A stretch of 25,840 nt of DNA from Planctomycetes bacterium RIFCSPHIGHO2_12_FULL_52_36 (GTDB lineage Bacteria > Planctomycetota > Brocadiia > Brocadiales > Bathyanammoxibiaceae), in the NCBI GenBank assembly GCA_001828545.1, contig MHYW01000136.1:1-25840 (forward strand). The letters run 5' to 3'. The translations under genes were made by a program, and so were the position numbers. Within the stretch, counting starts at the first letter, position 1; every line of letters starts with the position of its first letter. The notes below the pieces were generated by a model. That model saw only the letters and a program-made list of their open reading frames with translations, was not told the DNA's origin and did no database searches. Positions 8,054-14,496 of this stretch are shown piece by piece.

Positions 8054-8684
8054 TGTCTTTCAGAAGCCCATTGCAACGTTTACAGAAGGTGTCCGGTTTC
8101 CTATCCGTATCCGGAAGACTATTAGAAAAGAACATGACGCAGTGGGGGTCGGGACAGTGTCTCATGCCCCAGACGTGGCCAAGCTCATGTACGGCCTCCT
8201 TGACCGTCCTCTCCATTAATAAGGTAGTATCTGCTGGTTTTCCGTAGAATTCCTGCCTGAGGCGGCAGAGGGATATGATAGCCATGTCTTTAGTCGGGAG
8301 GGCCTCCCCAAAGACAAAATTGAGGTTAGGGACAAAGAGGTCTACCTCCGTTACCGCCAGGAGTAGGGGCAGGGTTACCCTGCCCCTACCAATACGGGGT
8401 CTGGTCGTCTCCAGGCCCTGCAGGACCCTCGTGGAATTGTATTGGTTGCGCCCCTGGTCAAAGGCCGCCTTTGAAATCTCTACTGGTTCCCCTATCTCAG
8501 CGGCCACCCCTAACTTGTCTCTCAGGGACTGAGCCAGTTCCTTTAGAAGACCTTTCTCCACCTTACCTACAGGTACCAGGTACACTACCCTTGAATGTTG
8601 GGCCATGCAGGGGGTGTTAGTAGCGATGGCCAGGAATAGAAGGGACAAGACGTCCGCGGAGAAGGGGGAGCGGAGTAATCTCAT
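8040..8684 (-). CDS. Archaemetzincin-like zinc metalloprotease, probably secreted
   Basis: The 214-residue protein shows the archaemetzincin zinc signature HELGHVWGMRHC (H166, E167, H170, H176, C177) followed by HCVMF (C182, Met-turn M184) and FCKRC (C201, C204), the extra cysteine site typical of the family. It is therefore likely an active metallopeptidase of unknown substrate. The N-terminus (LSLLFLAIATNTPCMAQ) looks like a Sec signal peptide; many family members lack one, so this one may act outside the cytoplasm. Residues G99-L108 (GRGRVTLPLL) are encoded by palindrome copy 4, an apparent in-frame insertion just before the conserved LLAVTEVDLFVP strand. The start overlaps the nfi stop as ATGA. 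Confidence 0.9.
   Translation of the reverse strand: MRLLRSPFSADVLSLLFLAIATNTPCMAQHSRVVYLVPVGKVEKGLLKELAQSLRDKLGVAAEIGEPVEISKAAFDQGRNQYNSTRVLQGLETTRPRIGRGRVTLPLLLAVTEVDLFVPNLNFVFGEALPTKDMAIISLCRLRQEFYGKPADTTLLMERTVKEAVHELGHVWGMRHCPDPHCVMFFSNSLPDTDRKPDTFCKRCNGLLKDNVQE
8363..8389. repeat. GTAGGGGC palindrome, copy 4 (inside protease CDS)
   Basis: This is a perfect 27-base inverted repeat with 13-base arms around a central T. It has the same inner arm as copy 1 (AGGGT). It is fully inside the archaemetzincin-like gene and is read through in frame without a stop. Confidence 0.88.
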
Positions 8685-9379
8685 TTTATCGTGTATTTAC
8701 CCTCGGAAACGGACCTCAATTGACTGACCAGGTTATGGGCCTGACGCAGGGGTTCCGGGAGTCTGTAGCCCCTGCAACTCCTGAGGACTATCTTTATGGA
8801 AGAGGGCAAATTGATTCTGTGCCCGGGAGAGACGAAGACTGGCTTCACCCTGCTCCTAGTCCTTACTGCCGCCCCTACCCGCTTGCCTTTGTAGAGGAGG
8901 TAAGAATAGGAGCCTGCCTCAACGCCCACAGGGTCGTACCCCCCCACTAGTACAGACTTGGCACAGCCCACGGAGGGCCTATCCAGCAGGAGTCCCATAT
9001 GGCTGGCCAGGCCGAGGCCCCTGGGATGGGCAATACCCTGCCCGTCAAATAGCAGCACATCGGGTTTGGTCTTAAGGAGACTGAACGCCTTCAGGAGGGC
9101 TGGTGCCTCTCTAAAACTAAGGAGACCAGGGATGTATGGGAAACTGGCCTTACGCACGGCACTGGCCTTATCCAGGGGCTTCATGCCCTTAAAGTCAAAG
9201 ACTACTACCCCAGCGTATACCTGGTTGGTCCGCTTACTATAAGCCACGTCTGCCCCTGCTATGGTACGGGGCAAGGTGGTGCTACCGTCCGTGAGGATGA
9301 GGGATTTCCTCAGCCTATCCTGTATGTCTACCGCCTCCTGGTAGCCTACCCGCCACGGATGGAGTCTTTTAAATCTCAT
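8681..9379 (-). CDS. nfi: Endonuclease V (deoxyinosine 3' endonuclease)
   Basis: Endonuclease V nicks DNA (or RNA) one base 3' of deaminated adenine (inosine). At 232 residues it is full length. The three metal-binding acids align by spacing with the well-studied Thermotoga enzyme: D44 in GADVAYS, E91 in SFREAP and D112 in FDGQGIAHPRG. The wedge/loop region PYIPGLLSFRE is intact. The stop overlaps the start of the protease gene by 4 bases (ATGA). The start at 9379 overlaps the amidase 3' end by 11 bases. The gene therefore sits in the middle of a translationally coupled operon with three envelope proteins, an odd setting for a DNA repair enzyme. Confidence 0.95.
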   Translation of the reverse strand: MRFKRLHPWRVGYQEAVDIQDRLRKSLILTDGSTTLPRTIAGADVAYSKRTNQVYAGVVVFDFKGMKPLDKASAVRKASFPYIPGLLSFREAPALLKAFSLLKTKPDVLLFDGQGIAHPRGLGLASHMGLLLDRPSVGCAKSVLVGGYDPVGVEAGSYSYLLYKGKRVGAAVRTRSRVKPVFVSPGHRINLPSSIKIVLRSCRGYRLPEPLRQAHNLVSQLRSVSEGKYTIK

Positions 9380-10115
9380 CCCCTGCCTGGAATTGTAGGG
9401 ACAGGGCTTTAGCCCTGTCCGAAATGGGCAGACCTGGAGAAACGGACAGACCTAGAGGTCTGTCCCTACTGCTGCTGTCTTTAGGTCCCTCCCTGGAGGC
9501 CAGGTACCTCAAGCTCTTCATTACCTTCTTGTAAGGGAAATTCTTCCCGGGGCAGGCCGTATCGTGGACGTCCTTATGCAAAACAATAGAGGACCGGGGG
9601 ATATCGTACCTTTGCGATAAGTAACTGATAATGTTTATCAAGGACTTAATCTGTCGCCTGGTGGGTTTGTCCCCATTCTCAAAGTTCCCCACAAGGCAGA
9701 TACCTATACCCATGCGGTTGTACCGGGAGTCGCCGGCATGGGCACCGGAGAGCTGCTCCTTCCAGCGTTTACCTACCTCTATCTCACCGTCTCTGGAATC
9801 AGTCCCATTTCCGATGACGAAATGGTAGCCGAGACCATTTCCCCACCCCCTTACCTCCCGGTGGAAGGTGTCAAAACGGGCCGCTGAGCCTTCATGGGTG
9901 GCACTGTGGTGAAGCACTATGTATCGCCAGTGGTTCTCAGGGGCCTCAGGTTTACATAGTGTTTCCAGATTGGGTGCCTTTTTCTTTAGCAACATCAAGG
10001 GCAGGCTTACGGCGAGGGCAAGGACAACCAGTGCCGGAATGAGGAGGAAAAGGGGTATCTTCCATACGTAGAAGGAAAATGCAAGGCTATTCTTAGTCTT
10101 CCAGAACTGCTTCAT
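9369..10115 (-). CDS. Membrane-anchored N-acetylmuramoyl-L-alanine amidase (amidase_2/PGRP)
   Basis: The 248-residue protein has an N-terminal transmembrane anchor (about 17-43) and a type-2 amidase/PGRP domain (about 62-205). Zinc ligands are visible at LHHSAT (H69 or H70), H180 in LHKDVH and C188 in TACPGKNFP; GYHFVI carries the usual Tyr97. It should cleave the lactyl-amide bond between MurNAc and L-Ala in peptidoglycan, on the periplasmic face. The catalytic domain ends near residue 209. The remaining tail (about 216-241) is encoded by a composite palindrome (9395-9469), and the stop lies within the first codons of nfi. The tail has no recognisable fold and is probably a by-product of the repeat. 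It is the first gene of the four-gene overlapping operon. Confidence 0.9.
   Translation of the reverse strand: MKQFWKTKNSLAFSFYVWKIPLFLLIPALVVLALAVSLPLMLLKKKAPNLETLCKPEAPENHWRYIVLHHSATHEGSAARFDTFHREVRGWGNGLGYHFVIGNGTDSRDGEIEVGKRWKEQLSGAHAGDSRYNRMGIGICLVGNFENGDKPTRRQIKSLINIISYLSQRYDIPRSSIVLHKDVHDTACPGKNFPYKKVMKSLRYLASREGPKDSSSRDRPLGLSVSPGLPISDRAKALSLQFQAGDEI
9395..9469. repeat. Composite double palindrome in amidase 3' end
   Basis: Two perfect 10-bp hairpins lie in tandem: 9399-9420 (GGACAGGGCT, TT, AGCCCTGTCC) and 9444-9465 (GGACAGACCT, AG, AGGTCTGTCC). They are bracketed by GTAGGGACAG at 9395 and CTGTCCCTAC ending at 9469. The outer ends are thus also complementary, and a branched cruciform is possible. 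The arms are a GGGAC variant of the GTAGGGGC family. Confidence 0.8.
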
Positions 10116-10196
10116 TAAGAGGGACTATTTCTTGCCACCTGCAAAATTATATAGAGGCAGGAAAGGACTGTCAATGGGAAAAGAGGCCAGGGTTGT

Positions 10197-10225
10197 GTAG
10201 GGGCGACCCGGCGGGTCGCCCCTAC
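10197..10225. repeat. GTAGGGGC palindrome, copy 5
   Basis: This is a perfect inverted repeat with 13-base arms and a 3-base centre; the inner arm is GACCC. It lies in the divergent gap between the amidase gene and the peptide gene, 22 bases upstream of the predicted -35 box. Confidence 0.85.
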
Positions 10226-10246
10226 TAAACGGGCAAGCAATTATCC

Positions 10247-10274
10247 TTGACAGCCCTCCAGTTGCTAGTACAAT
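10247..10274 (+). promoter_or_regulatory. Near-consensus sigma-70-type promoter for the peptide operon
   Basis: TTGACA at 10247-10252 matches the -35 consensus fully, and TACAAT at 10269-10274 matches the -10 consensus in 5 of 6 positions; the spacer is 16 bp. Transcription should begin near 10281, leaving an AT-rich leader of about 43 bases before the ribosome-binding site at 10311-10318 (AAGGAGGT). No promoter of similar quality was noticed elsewhere in the window. The start point is inferred. Confidence 0.7.
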
Positions 10275-10323
10275 AACCTTAATTATTTATGTATGTATTT
10301 GGTCCGATAGAAGGAGGTCGCCA

Positions 10324-10503
10324 GTGTCCAAAGAACCTACCGATAACCTTGAAGAACAGAGGCAAAAGACCCGCCGCAGGCTCCTGAAGTTAGGTGCATA
10401 CAGCATCCCGATAATCACAACTCTGGTTGCGAGCCGTGAGGCCCTTGCTGTATGTGGCCCTGTACTGTGCCCGCCCAAACTCAAGCTAGCGTCAAGGTCC
10501 TGA
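10324..10503 (+). CDS. Small Tat-signal-like peptide, candidate precursor for the adjacent radical SAM enzyme
   Basis: This is a 59-codon gene that starts with GTG, 5 bases after a perfect AAGGAGGT (10311-10318), the best ribosome-binding site noticed in the window. The polar N-terminus (about 1-16) is followed by TRRRLLK (16-22), which fits the twin-arginine motif S/T-R-R-x-F/L-L-K, then a moderately hydrophobic run (LGAYSIPIITTLVA) and a signal-peptidase-like SREALA. Cleavage after Ala42 would leave VCGPVLCPPKLKLASRS, 17 residues with two Cys (44, 49), two prolines and a terminal Ser. It lies directly upstream of a radical SAM-PqqD fusion, an HprK-like kinase and a nucleotidyltransferase, so it is a good candidate peptide substrate. 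The alternative is a leader-only or exported small protein unrelated to those enzymes. Family membership was not checked. Confidence 0.72.
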   Translation: MSKEPTDNLEEQRQKTRRRLLKLGAYSIPIITTLVASREALAVCGPVLCPPKLKLASRS

Positions 10504-10579
10504 GTCGTAGCCATGAGCCGAAGTCCTGGGGCCGCCTCAGGTGGATGAAGGGGTTACGAAGGAGCGGTGATAGATTACT

Positions 10580-12196
10580 ATGGTTAATGAGATTGACCCC
10601 GCAAAAGGCCACATCTTCCTGGTAAGAGGACCTGTCAATTCTGCCTTGTACGACCTAAAGAAGAGGGAGATCTATTCCGTAAACCCACTGGTGGCTAGCG
10701 CGCTGGGGGATGGAGCGGAAGGGGTTCAGTCTATGCCTTTAGCAGGTCTACAGGTAGATTCGTTCCGATCACTGCAGGCCTCTAAACCTTCGTCCATTAG
10801 TGGAGAGGCCCTCCAGGTGCTCAGGAGTTACTTGGCCATACATCCTGCACTTGGTCAGTATGCGGTGACAGGTGGTAAGGGGTTTCGGGAGGGAGGCGGC
10901 AGTAGCCCCTTTTCCTACCAAAAAGTCATAGGGGAGTATTGCAATACGTCCCTACGTAGACTTAATTGTATATGGCTGGAACTCACCCAAAGTTGCAACC
11001 TCTCCTGTGCCCACTGTTATGCGGAGGCGGGGATGAGTCGCCCGAAGGAGCTTTCCCTGGGACAGTGGAAGGAGATACTTGAGGAGGGTGCGCAACTGGG
11101 CGCAAAGGAGGTCCAGTTGACGGGAGGTGAACCCACCCTATGCCCCTGGCTCACTGAGCTTGTTGAACACGCAAAGTCTTGCCAGTACAGAGAGATAGAG
11201 GTCTTTACCAATGCCACCCGCCTTGAGGAAGGGTTGTTGCGGAAGTTGGCTACCTTAGGGGTGAAGGTGGCATTATCCATTTACTCCTACGACCCCGAGA
11301 CGCACGATGGGATTACCAGGAGTCCTGGGAGCTTTGGGCGGACAGTAGAGGGTATAAAGTCACTCCTGGACTACCAGATACCTGTGAGGGCAAACGTAAC
11401 CCTTATGAAGGAAAACCTCTCCCACTTTAAAGACACCAGAGAGTTCTTGAAGGGATTGGGTTTGAAGGAGATAGGGTACGATTATGTACGGCCTACTGGG
11501 AGGGGGAGGGCAGAGTCAACCCGTCTGGATGTAGACGTGGCGAAGAAGGCGCCGGTGCTGTACATGCCATCCTCGCCCGAGGGCATACGTGGATTTTGTG
11601 AGGATAAGTCTGCCTGGATTACCTGCTGGAGGGGTGAGATACTCATAGCCAGTGATGGGGCGGCGTACCCATGCATCTTTACCAGGAAGATGCCAGTAGG
11701 TAAATTCCCCGAGATGCGGCTGGAAGAGATTATACAAGGCCAAACCGTCCAAAGGCTGTGGCAGATAACCCTGGATGAGGTGGAGACCTGTAAGGACTGT
11801 GAACTCCGCTACGGGTGTTTTAACTGCAGTGCCCTGGCACTGACTACCACTGGTAAACTGCTGGCCAAGAACCCACACTGTCAGTATAACCCCTACACCG
11901 GGCTTATGGAGGGGCATGGAGAAAAAGGGATGAAAGAAAGGCCAAAGACACGGATAGACCTCATCAATGAGACTGTGGAAGATGAGGTAGTTATTTATGA
12001 CCCAAAGAACCATAATGTACACCACCTGAATCCTATGGCAGGCATTATCTGGGAGTTATTAGATGGAAATCATACCCCCAAGGAGATAGCGGAGGAGGTC
12101 ATCAGTGTACTGGAGACCGACCCCGTTCAAGTGGAAAGGGACGTTACCAAGACCATTGAGGAGTTCCAGAGGAAAGGCCTTCTGGAAGAGGCGTAG
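10580..12196 (+). CDS. Radical SAM/SPASM peptide maturase with C-terminal PqqD-like (RRE) domain
   Basis: This is a 538-residue protein in three parts. Residues about 10-120 are an N-terminal domain (FLVRGPVNSALYDLKKREIYSVNP) of a kind seen in peptide-modifying radical SAM enzymes. Residues about 130-330 are the radical SAM core with C139-x3-C143-x2-C146 (CNLSCAHC) and TGGEPT. A SPASM-type cysteine set follows (C349, C365, C404, C407, C413, C416, C434), implying auxiliary iron-sulfur clusters. Residues about 458-536 form a PqqD-like domain (VIYDPKNHNVHHLNPMAGIIWELLDG), the type that binds RiPP leader peptides. This architecture points to modification of a ribosomal peptide. The ATG at 10580 is 15 bases from AAGGAG (10559-10564); an in-frame ATT at 10574 has better spacing, but ATG is preferred. 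It is followed after 2 bases by the kinase gene. Confidence 0.9.
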   Translation: MVNEIDPAKGHIFLVRGPVNSALYDLKKREIYSVNPLVASALGDGAEGVQSMPLAGLQVDSFRSLQASKPSSISGEALQVLRSYLAIHPALGQYAVTGGKGFREGGGSSPFSYQKVIGEYCNTSLRRLNCIWLELTQSCNLSCAHCYAEAGMSRPKELSLGQWKEILEEGAQLGAKEVQLTGGEPTLCPWLTELVEHAKSCQYREIEVFTNATRLEEGLLRKLATLGVKVALSIYSYDPETHDGITRSPGSFGRTVEGIKSLLDYQIPVRANVTLMKENLSHFKDTREFLKGLGLKEIGYDYVRPTGRGRAESTRLDVDVAKKAPVLYMPSSPEGIRGFCEDKSAWITCWRGEILIASDGAAYPCIFTRKMPVGKFPEMRLEEIIQGQTVQRLWQITLDEVETCKDCELRYGCFNCSALALTTTGKLLAKNPHCQYNPYTGLMEGHGEKGMKERPKTRIDLINETVEDEVVIYDPKNHNVHHLNPMAGIIWELLDGNHTPKEIAEEVISVLETDPVQVERDVTKTIEEFQRKGLLEEA

Positions 12197-12198
12197 AG

Positions 12199-13062
12199 GT
12201 GAAGGCGGCGACCCCAGCACTATCCACACTCAATATAAAGGTACTCTCCCTCCCGATAGAGATAACCACAAACCACGAGTCTTTCCGAAGAGAATTCTGT
12301 GAGCTTACCTCAGCCCTGGCTACCCCTGCAAATGGAGAACCACCAGTGGTAAGGTTCCAGGTGATGAAGAAGAAGAGATGTTTGCAGATAGAGCAGGAGG
12401 GTCGCATTATTTACCGTTTAACGAGAGACTATCATTTATGCCCCTTCCTGATGGACGAGATAAGGGCAAGCTGTTATGGACACGTGAAGGATTACCTGCT
12501 AGTCCACGCCGGTGCCGTAGTAAAAAATGGTAGGGCTATCCTCTTACCAGGGAAGTCAGAGAGCGGAAAGACCACCCTTACGCTGGGGCTTACGAACCAC
12601 GGTTATAAATATCTTACTGATGAGGTGAGCGCTATCCACCATGAGACTACGGAGGTGGTGCCATTCCAGAGGCCCATTTACGTGTGGCGTTGGTCCAGGC
12701 CCCTCCGTCAAGAGGTCAGTAAGAGTTTCAAGACCTATCGTTACCGTGGCGAAGGGCAGAGGTGGCAATACATTGTGCCCCAGGATGGTGCAGTAATCCC
12801 CGGGGATGCCCGGTGTAAGGTGGATTGGATTATATTCCCCAAATATGTCCCTAAGAGTAAGGTAGTATTGAAACCCATTGGCGGCGCCAGGGCAGCCGTG
12901 GCCCTACTGCAAAGGTGTTGGAATGCCCAGCTCTTTCCAGATAGGGGTCTAAAGATACTCACAGGGCTTGTACGAAGGGCGCGGTGTTATACACTGGAGA
13001 TGGGAGACCTGGAAGAGGCCTGCAAATTGATAGAGTCAACATGTAGGGGCGAATCCGCCTGA
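12199..13062 (+). CDS. HprK-related serine kinase-like protein
   Basis: The 287-residue protein resembles the C-terminal half of HPr kinase/phosphorylase: LLVHAGAVVKNGRAILLPGKSESGKTT (His103; P-loop G118-T126) and YKYLTDEVSAI (Asp141, Glu142, Walker B position). Relatives lie in RiPP clusters, including lasso-peptide loci whose kinases phosphorylate a C-terminal serine, and in HPr-rel-A type gene sets beside PqqD-like proteins. Here the neighbouring peptide ends in Ser, so peptide phosphorylation is an attractive guess, not shown. The GTG start at 12199 is 2 bases past the radical SAM stop, in AGAGGTG, and implies coupling. The last residues (CRGESA) and the TGA stop fall in a half palindrome (13043-13068), so the native C-terminus may have been altered. 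Confidence 0.82.
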   Translation: MKAATPALSTLNIKVLSLPIEITTNHESFRREFCELTSALATPANGEPPVVRFQVMKKKRCLQIEQEGRIIYRLTRDYHLCPFLMDEIRASCYGHVKDYLLVHAGAVVKNGRAILLPGKSESGKTTLTLGLTNHGYKYLTDEVSAIHHETTEVVPFQRPIYVWRWSRPLRQEVSKSFKTYRYRGEGQRWQYIVPQDGAVIPGDARCKVDWIIFPKYVPKSKVVLKPIGGARAAVALLQRCWNAQLFPDRGLKILTGLVRRARCYTLEMGDLEEACKLIESTCRGESA

Positions 13063-13068
13063 GACGGA
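13043..13068. repeat. Half copy of the GTAGGGGC palindrome at the kinase 3' end
   Basis: The left arm GTAGGGGCGAA joins TCCGCCTGAGACGGA, a damaged form of the TCCGCC-TGA-GGCGGA palindrome seen intact at 13181-13195. The expected right arm is absent. It provides the TGA stop of the kinase gene (13060-13062). Confidence 0.6.
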
Positions 13069-13080
13069 CTGAACTCCACA

Positions 13081-13138
13081 TCCAGCGACACAGTCGCTGG
13101 ACTCCATATATTTGGAGTCCATTGACTGTGTCAATGGA
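13081..13138. repeat. Three abutting hairpins between kinase and nucleotidyltransferase genes
   Basis: Hairpin A is 13081-13101 (TCCAGCGAC, ACA, GTCGCTGGA). Hairpin B is 13099-13120 (GGACTCCA, TATATT, TGGAGTCC). Hairpin C is 13118-13138 (TCCATTGAC, TGT, GTCAATGGA). Neighbours share 3 bases. A and C have the same frame TCCA-NN-GAC/GTC-NN-TGGA, with GC in A replaced by TT in C on both arms, so pairing is kept. The rest of 13063-13290 holds no gene I can support, only further palindromes (13181-13195 and 13237-13262). Confidence 0.85.
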
Positions 13139-13180
13139 CAAAATCAGACACCTAACCGCCCACTACTTCCTATCCAGCGA

Positions 13181-13195
13181 TCCGCCTGAGGCGGA
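13181..13195. repeat. TCCGCC-TGA-GGCGGA short palindrome
   Basis: This is a perfect 6-bp stem with a 3-base loop. A damaged copy lies in 13054-13068. It is located in the gap before the nucleotidyltransferase gene. Confidence 0.55.
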
Positions 13196-13236
13196 GAGGC
13201 AATCTAGTCATGGTTGAGCGGGATTGCTTCAGTAGT

Positions 13237-13425
13237 GTAGGGTGCGTCTTAACGCACCTTACTACTCGGCCCACCTTAGACAGACAACCTATGTCTATGA
13301 ACAATATCCAAAGAGAACCTGTCTCAGAATATCAGAGTGAGCTTTTGCAACTCGTATCTCTATGCTCAGCCTCCAGGGTACGTCAAGTTGCAAATCCGCC
13401 ATCTTTCAGGCGGGACGCACCCTAC
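13237..13425. repeat. Inverted 12-base repeats bracketing the nucleotidyltransferase start
   Basis: GTAGGGTGCGTC at 13237-13248 is the exact reverse complement of GACGCACCCTAC at 13414-13425, giving terminal inverted repeats around 165 bases. The left end is itself part of a hairpin (GGTGCGT-CTTA-ACGCACC, 13241-13258). The right end follows an imperfect hairpin (13395-13415). The enclosed DNA contains the likely start codon and first residues of the nucleotidyltransferase gene, so the unit resembles a tiny mobile palindromic element that has become coding. Confidence 0.5.
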
Positions 13426-14496
13426 GATTGGAGAGGCATAATAAAGATGGCCAGGGGGGAGGGGCTATCTCTCTCGTTATACAAAAACTTGAAGGCCAGT
13501 AACGGCCTCCTGCCCCAGGAGTATCTGGAGGAGTTGAGGCAAGAATATTTCTTAACCCTGGCACAGAATAAGTATTATTTTAGAGAGTTGGTGCGATGTC
13601 TTAAGGCAATGGACGTGCCGGTCATACTGTTAAAGGGGGCGGCCCTGCTTCCTGCCGCCTATAATGACTTAGGGGCGAGGCCCCTTGGGGATTTTGACAT
13701 CTTAATCCACCGCAGAGACCTGGATAAGGTAACAGGACGCTTAGGGGACTTGGGGTATAAATCTCATGGGGTGTATGGTCCCCATATTAATACTGTTTCT
13801 TTTATAAGAGACGAGGAGACGGTCCTGCCCCTGGAGGTTCACTGGCATATTGAAAATGCCATGTTCCCAAATTTTGAGATGTTCAAGATAGAGAGGATGT
13901 GGCAGGCCGCCATTACTGTAAAGATAGAGGGCTATGAGGGACTTATCTTTGCCCCGCATCACCAACTCCTCCACCTCACCGTACATGCCCTGAGGCACCA
14001 CTACGATAGGCTCATCCTCCTGTGGGACATACACCAGGTAATTAACCACTACGGGGGGCGGTTGAACTGGAAGGAATTGGTGCAGGAGGCACTGGAGTTC
14101 CGTCTCTCCAGACCTTTATTCTACGGGCTTTATCTAACCAAACTCTTAATGCATACAGACGTACCACAACATGTTCTGGATAGACTCAGGCCCTTAAGCC
14201 TTGGTCTGGAGGAAAAAGCCTTCGTCTATTTTATCAATAGGGGTATCCGCATACCCGGTTTACAATACCTGGTATATTTTCCAATGAACCAGGGCGTGAT
14301 AAATAAGATAAGATTTCTCTGGCGGGCCTTCTTCCCCCCCAGGGATATACTAGCGGAGATGGAGGCCCTTGATGGTTCTGAGATAGGGATAGTCCATTAC
14401 CTGAGGTGCATGAGTTGGAGGATGCAGTGTGCATGGAGGCTTATTGGGGGGGGGTTATGGTTTTCTGGCAAAGGCCAGGAGGGAGGGGCTGATTAA
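13291..14496 (+). CDS. Nucleotidyltransferase family protein (NTP_transf_5-like)
   Basis: With the ATG at 13291 this is a 401-residue protein (another ATG lies at 13297); a longer reading from 13210 would run through a palindrome and is less likely. The core motif VILLKGAALLPAAYNDLGARPLGDFDILIHRRDL fits the uncharacterised NTP_transf_5 family of the nucleotidyltransferase superfamily, with the paired acids in DFD as likely metal ligands. Later histidine-rich text (APHHQLLHLTVHALRHHYDRLILLWDIH) is also typical. Relatives often sit beside PqqD-like proteins and HprK-like kinases, as here, suggesting a step in peptide tailoring or nucleotidylation. The substrate is unknown. Residues encoded at 13396-13425 appear to come from a repeat end. 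The 3' end carries a run of nine G (14446-14454) and overlaps the opposing methyltransferase gene by 42 bases. Confidence 0.8.
   Translation: MSMNNIQREPVSEYQSELLQLVSLCSASRVRQVANPPSFRRDAPYDWRGIIKMARGEGLSLSLYKNLKASNGLLPQEYLEELRQEYFLTLAQNKYYFRELVRCLKAMDVPVILLKGAALLPAAYNDLGARPLGDFDILIHRRDLDKVTGRLGDLGYKSHGVYGPHINTVSFIRDEETVLPLEVHWHIENAMFPNFEMFKIERMWQAAITVKIEGYEGLIFAPHHQLLHLTVHALRHHYDRLILLWDIHQVINHYGGRLNWKELVQEALEFRLSRPLFYGLYLTKLLMHTDVPQHVLDRLRPLSLGLEEKAFVYFINRGIRIPGLQYLVYFPMNQGVINKIRFLWRAFFPPRDILAEMEALDGSEIGIVHYLRCMSWRMQCAWRLIGGGLWFSGKGQEGGAD

Noticed and set aside
10287..10514. 75-codon minus-strand ORF opposite the small peptide gene
   Set aside because: It lacks a ribosome-binding site and familiar protein features; the plus strand has a promoter, a perfect Shine-Dalgarno and a Tat-like motif.
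10567..10587. Six-codon GTG ORF between the Shine-Dalgarno and the radical SAM start
   Set aside because: It is only 2 bases from AAGGAG, too close for initiation, and too short to judge; probably chance.
13210..13290. N-terminal extension of the nucleotidyltransferase
   Set aside because: It is encoded by a palindromic repeat (13237-13262) and intergenic hairpin DNA; the ATG at 13291 fits the family better.
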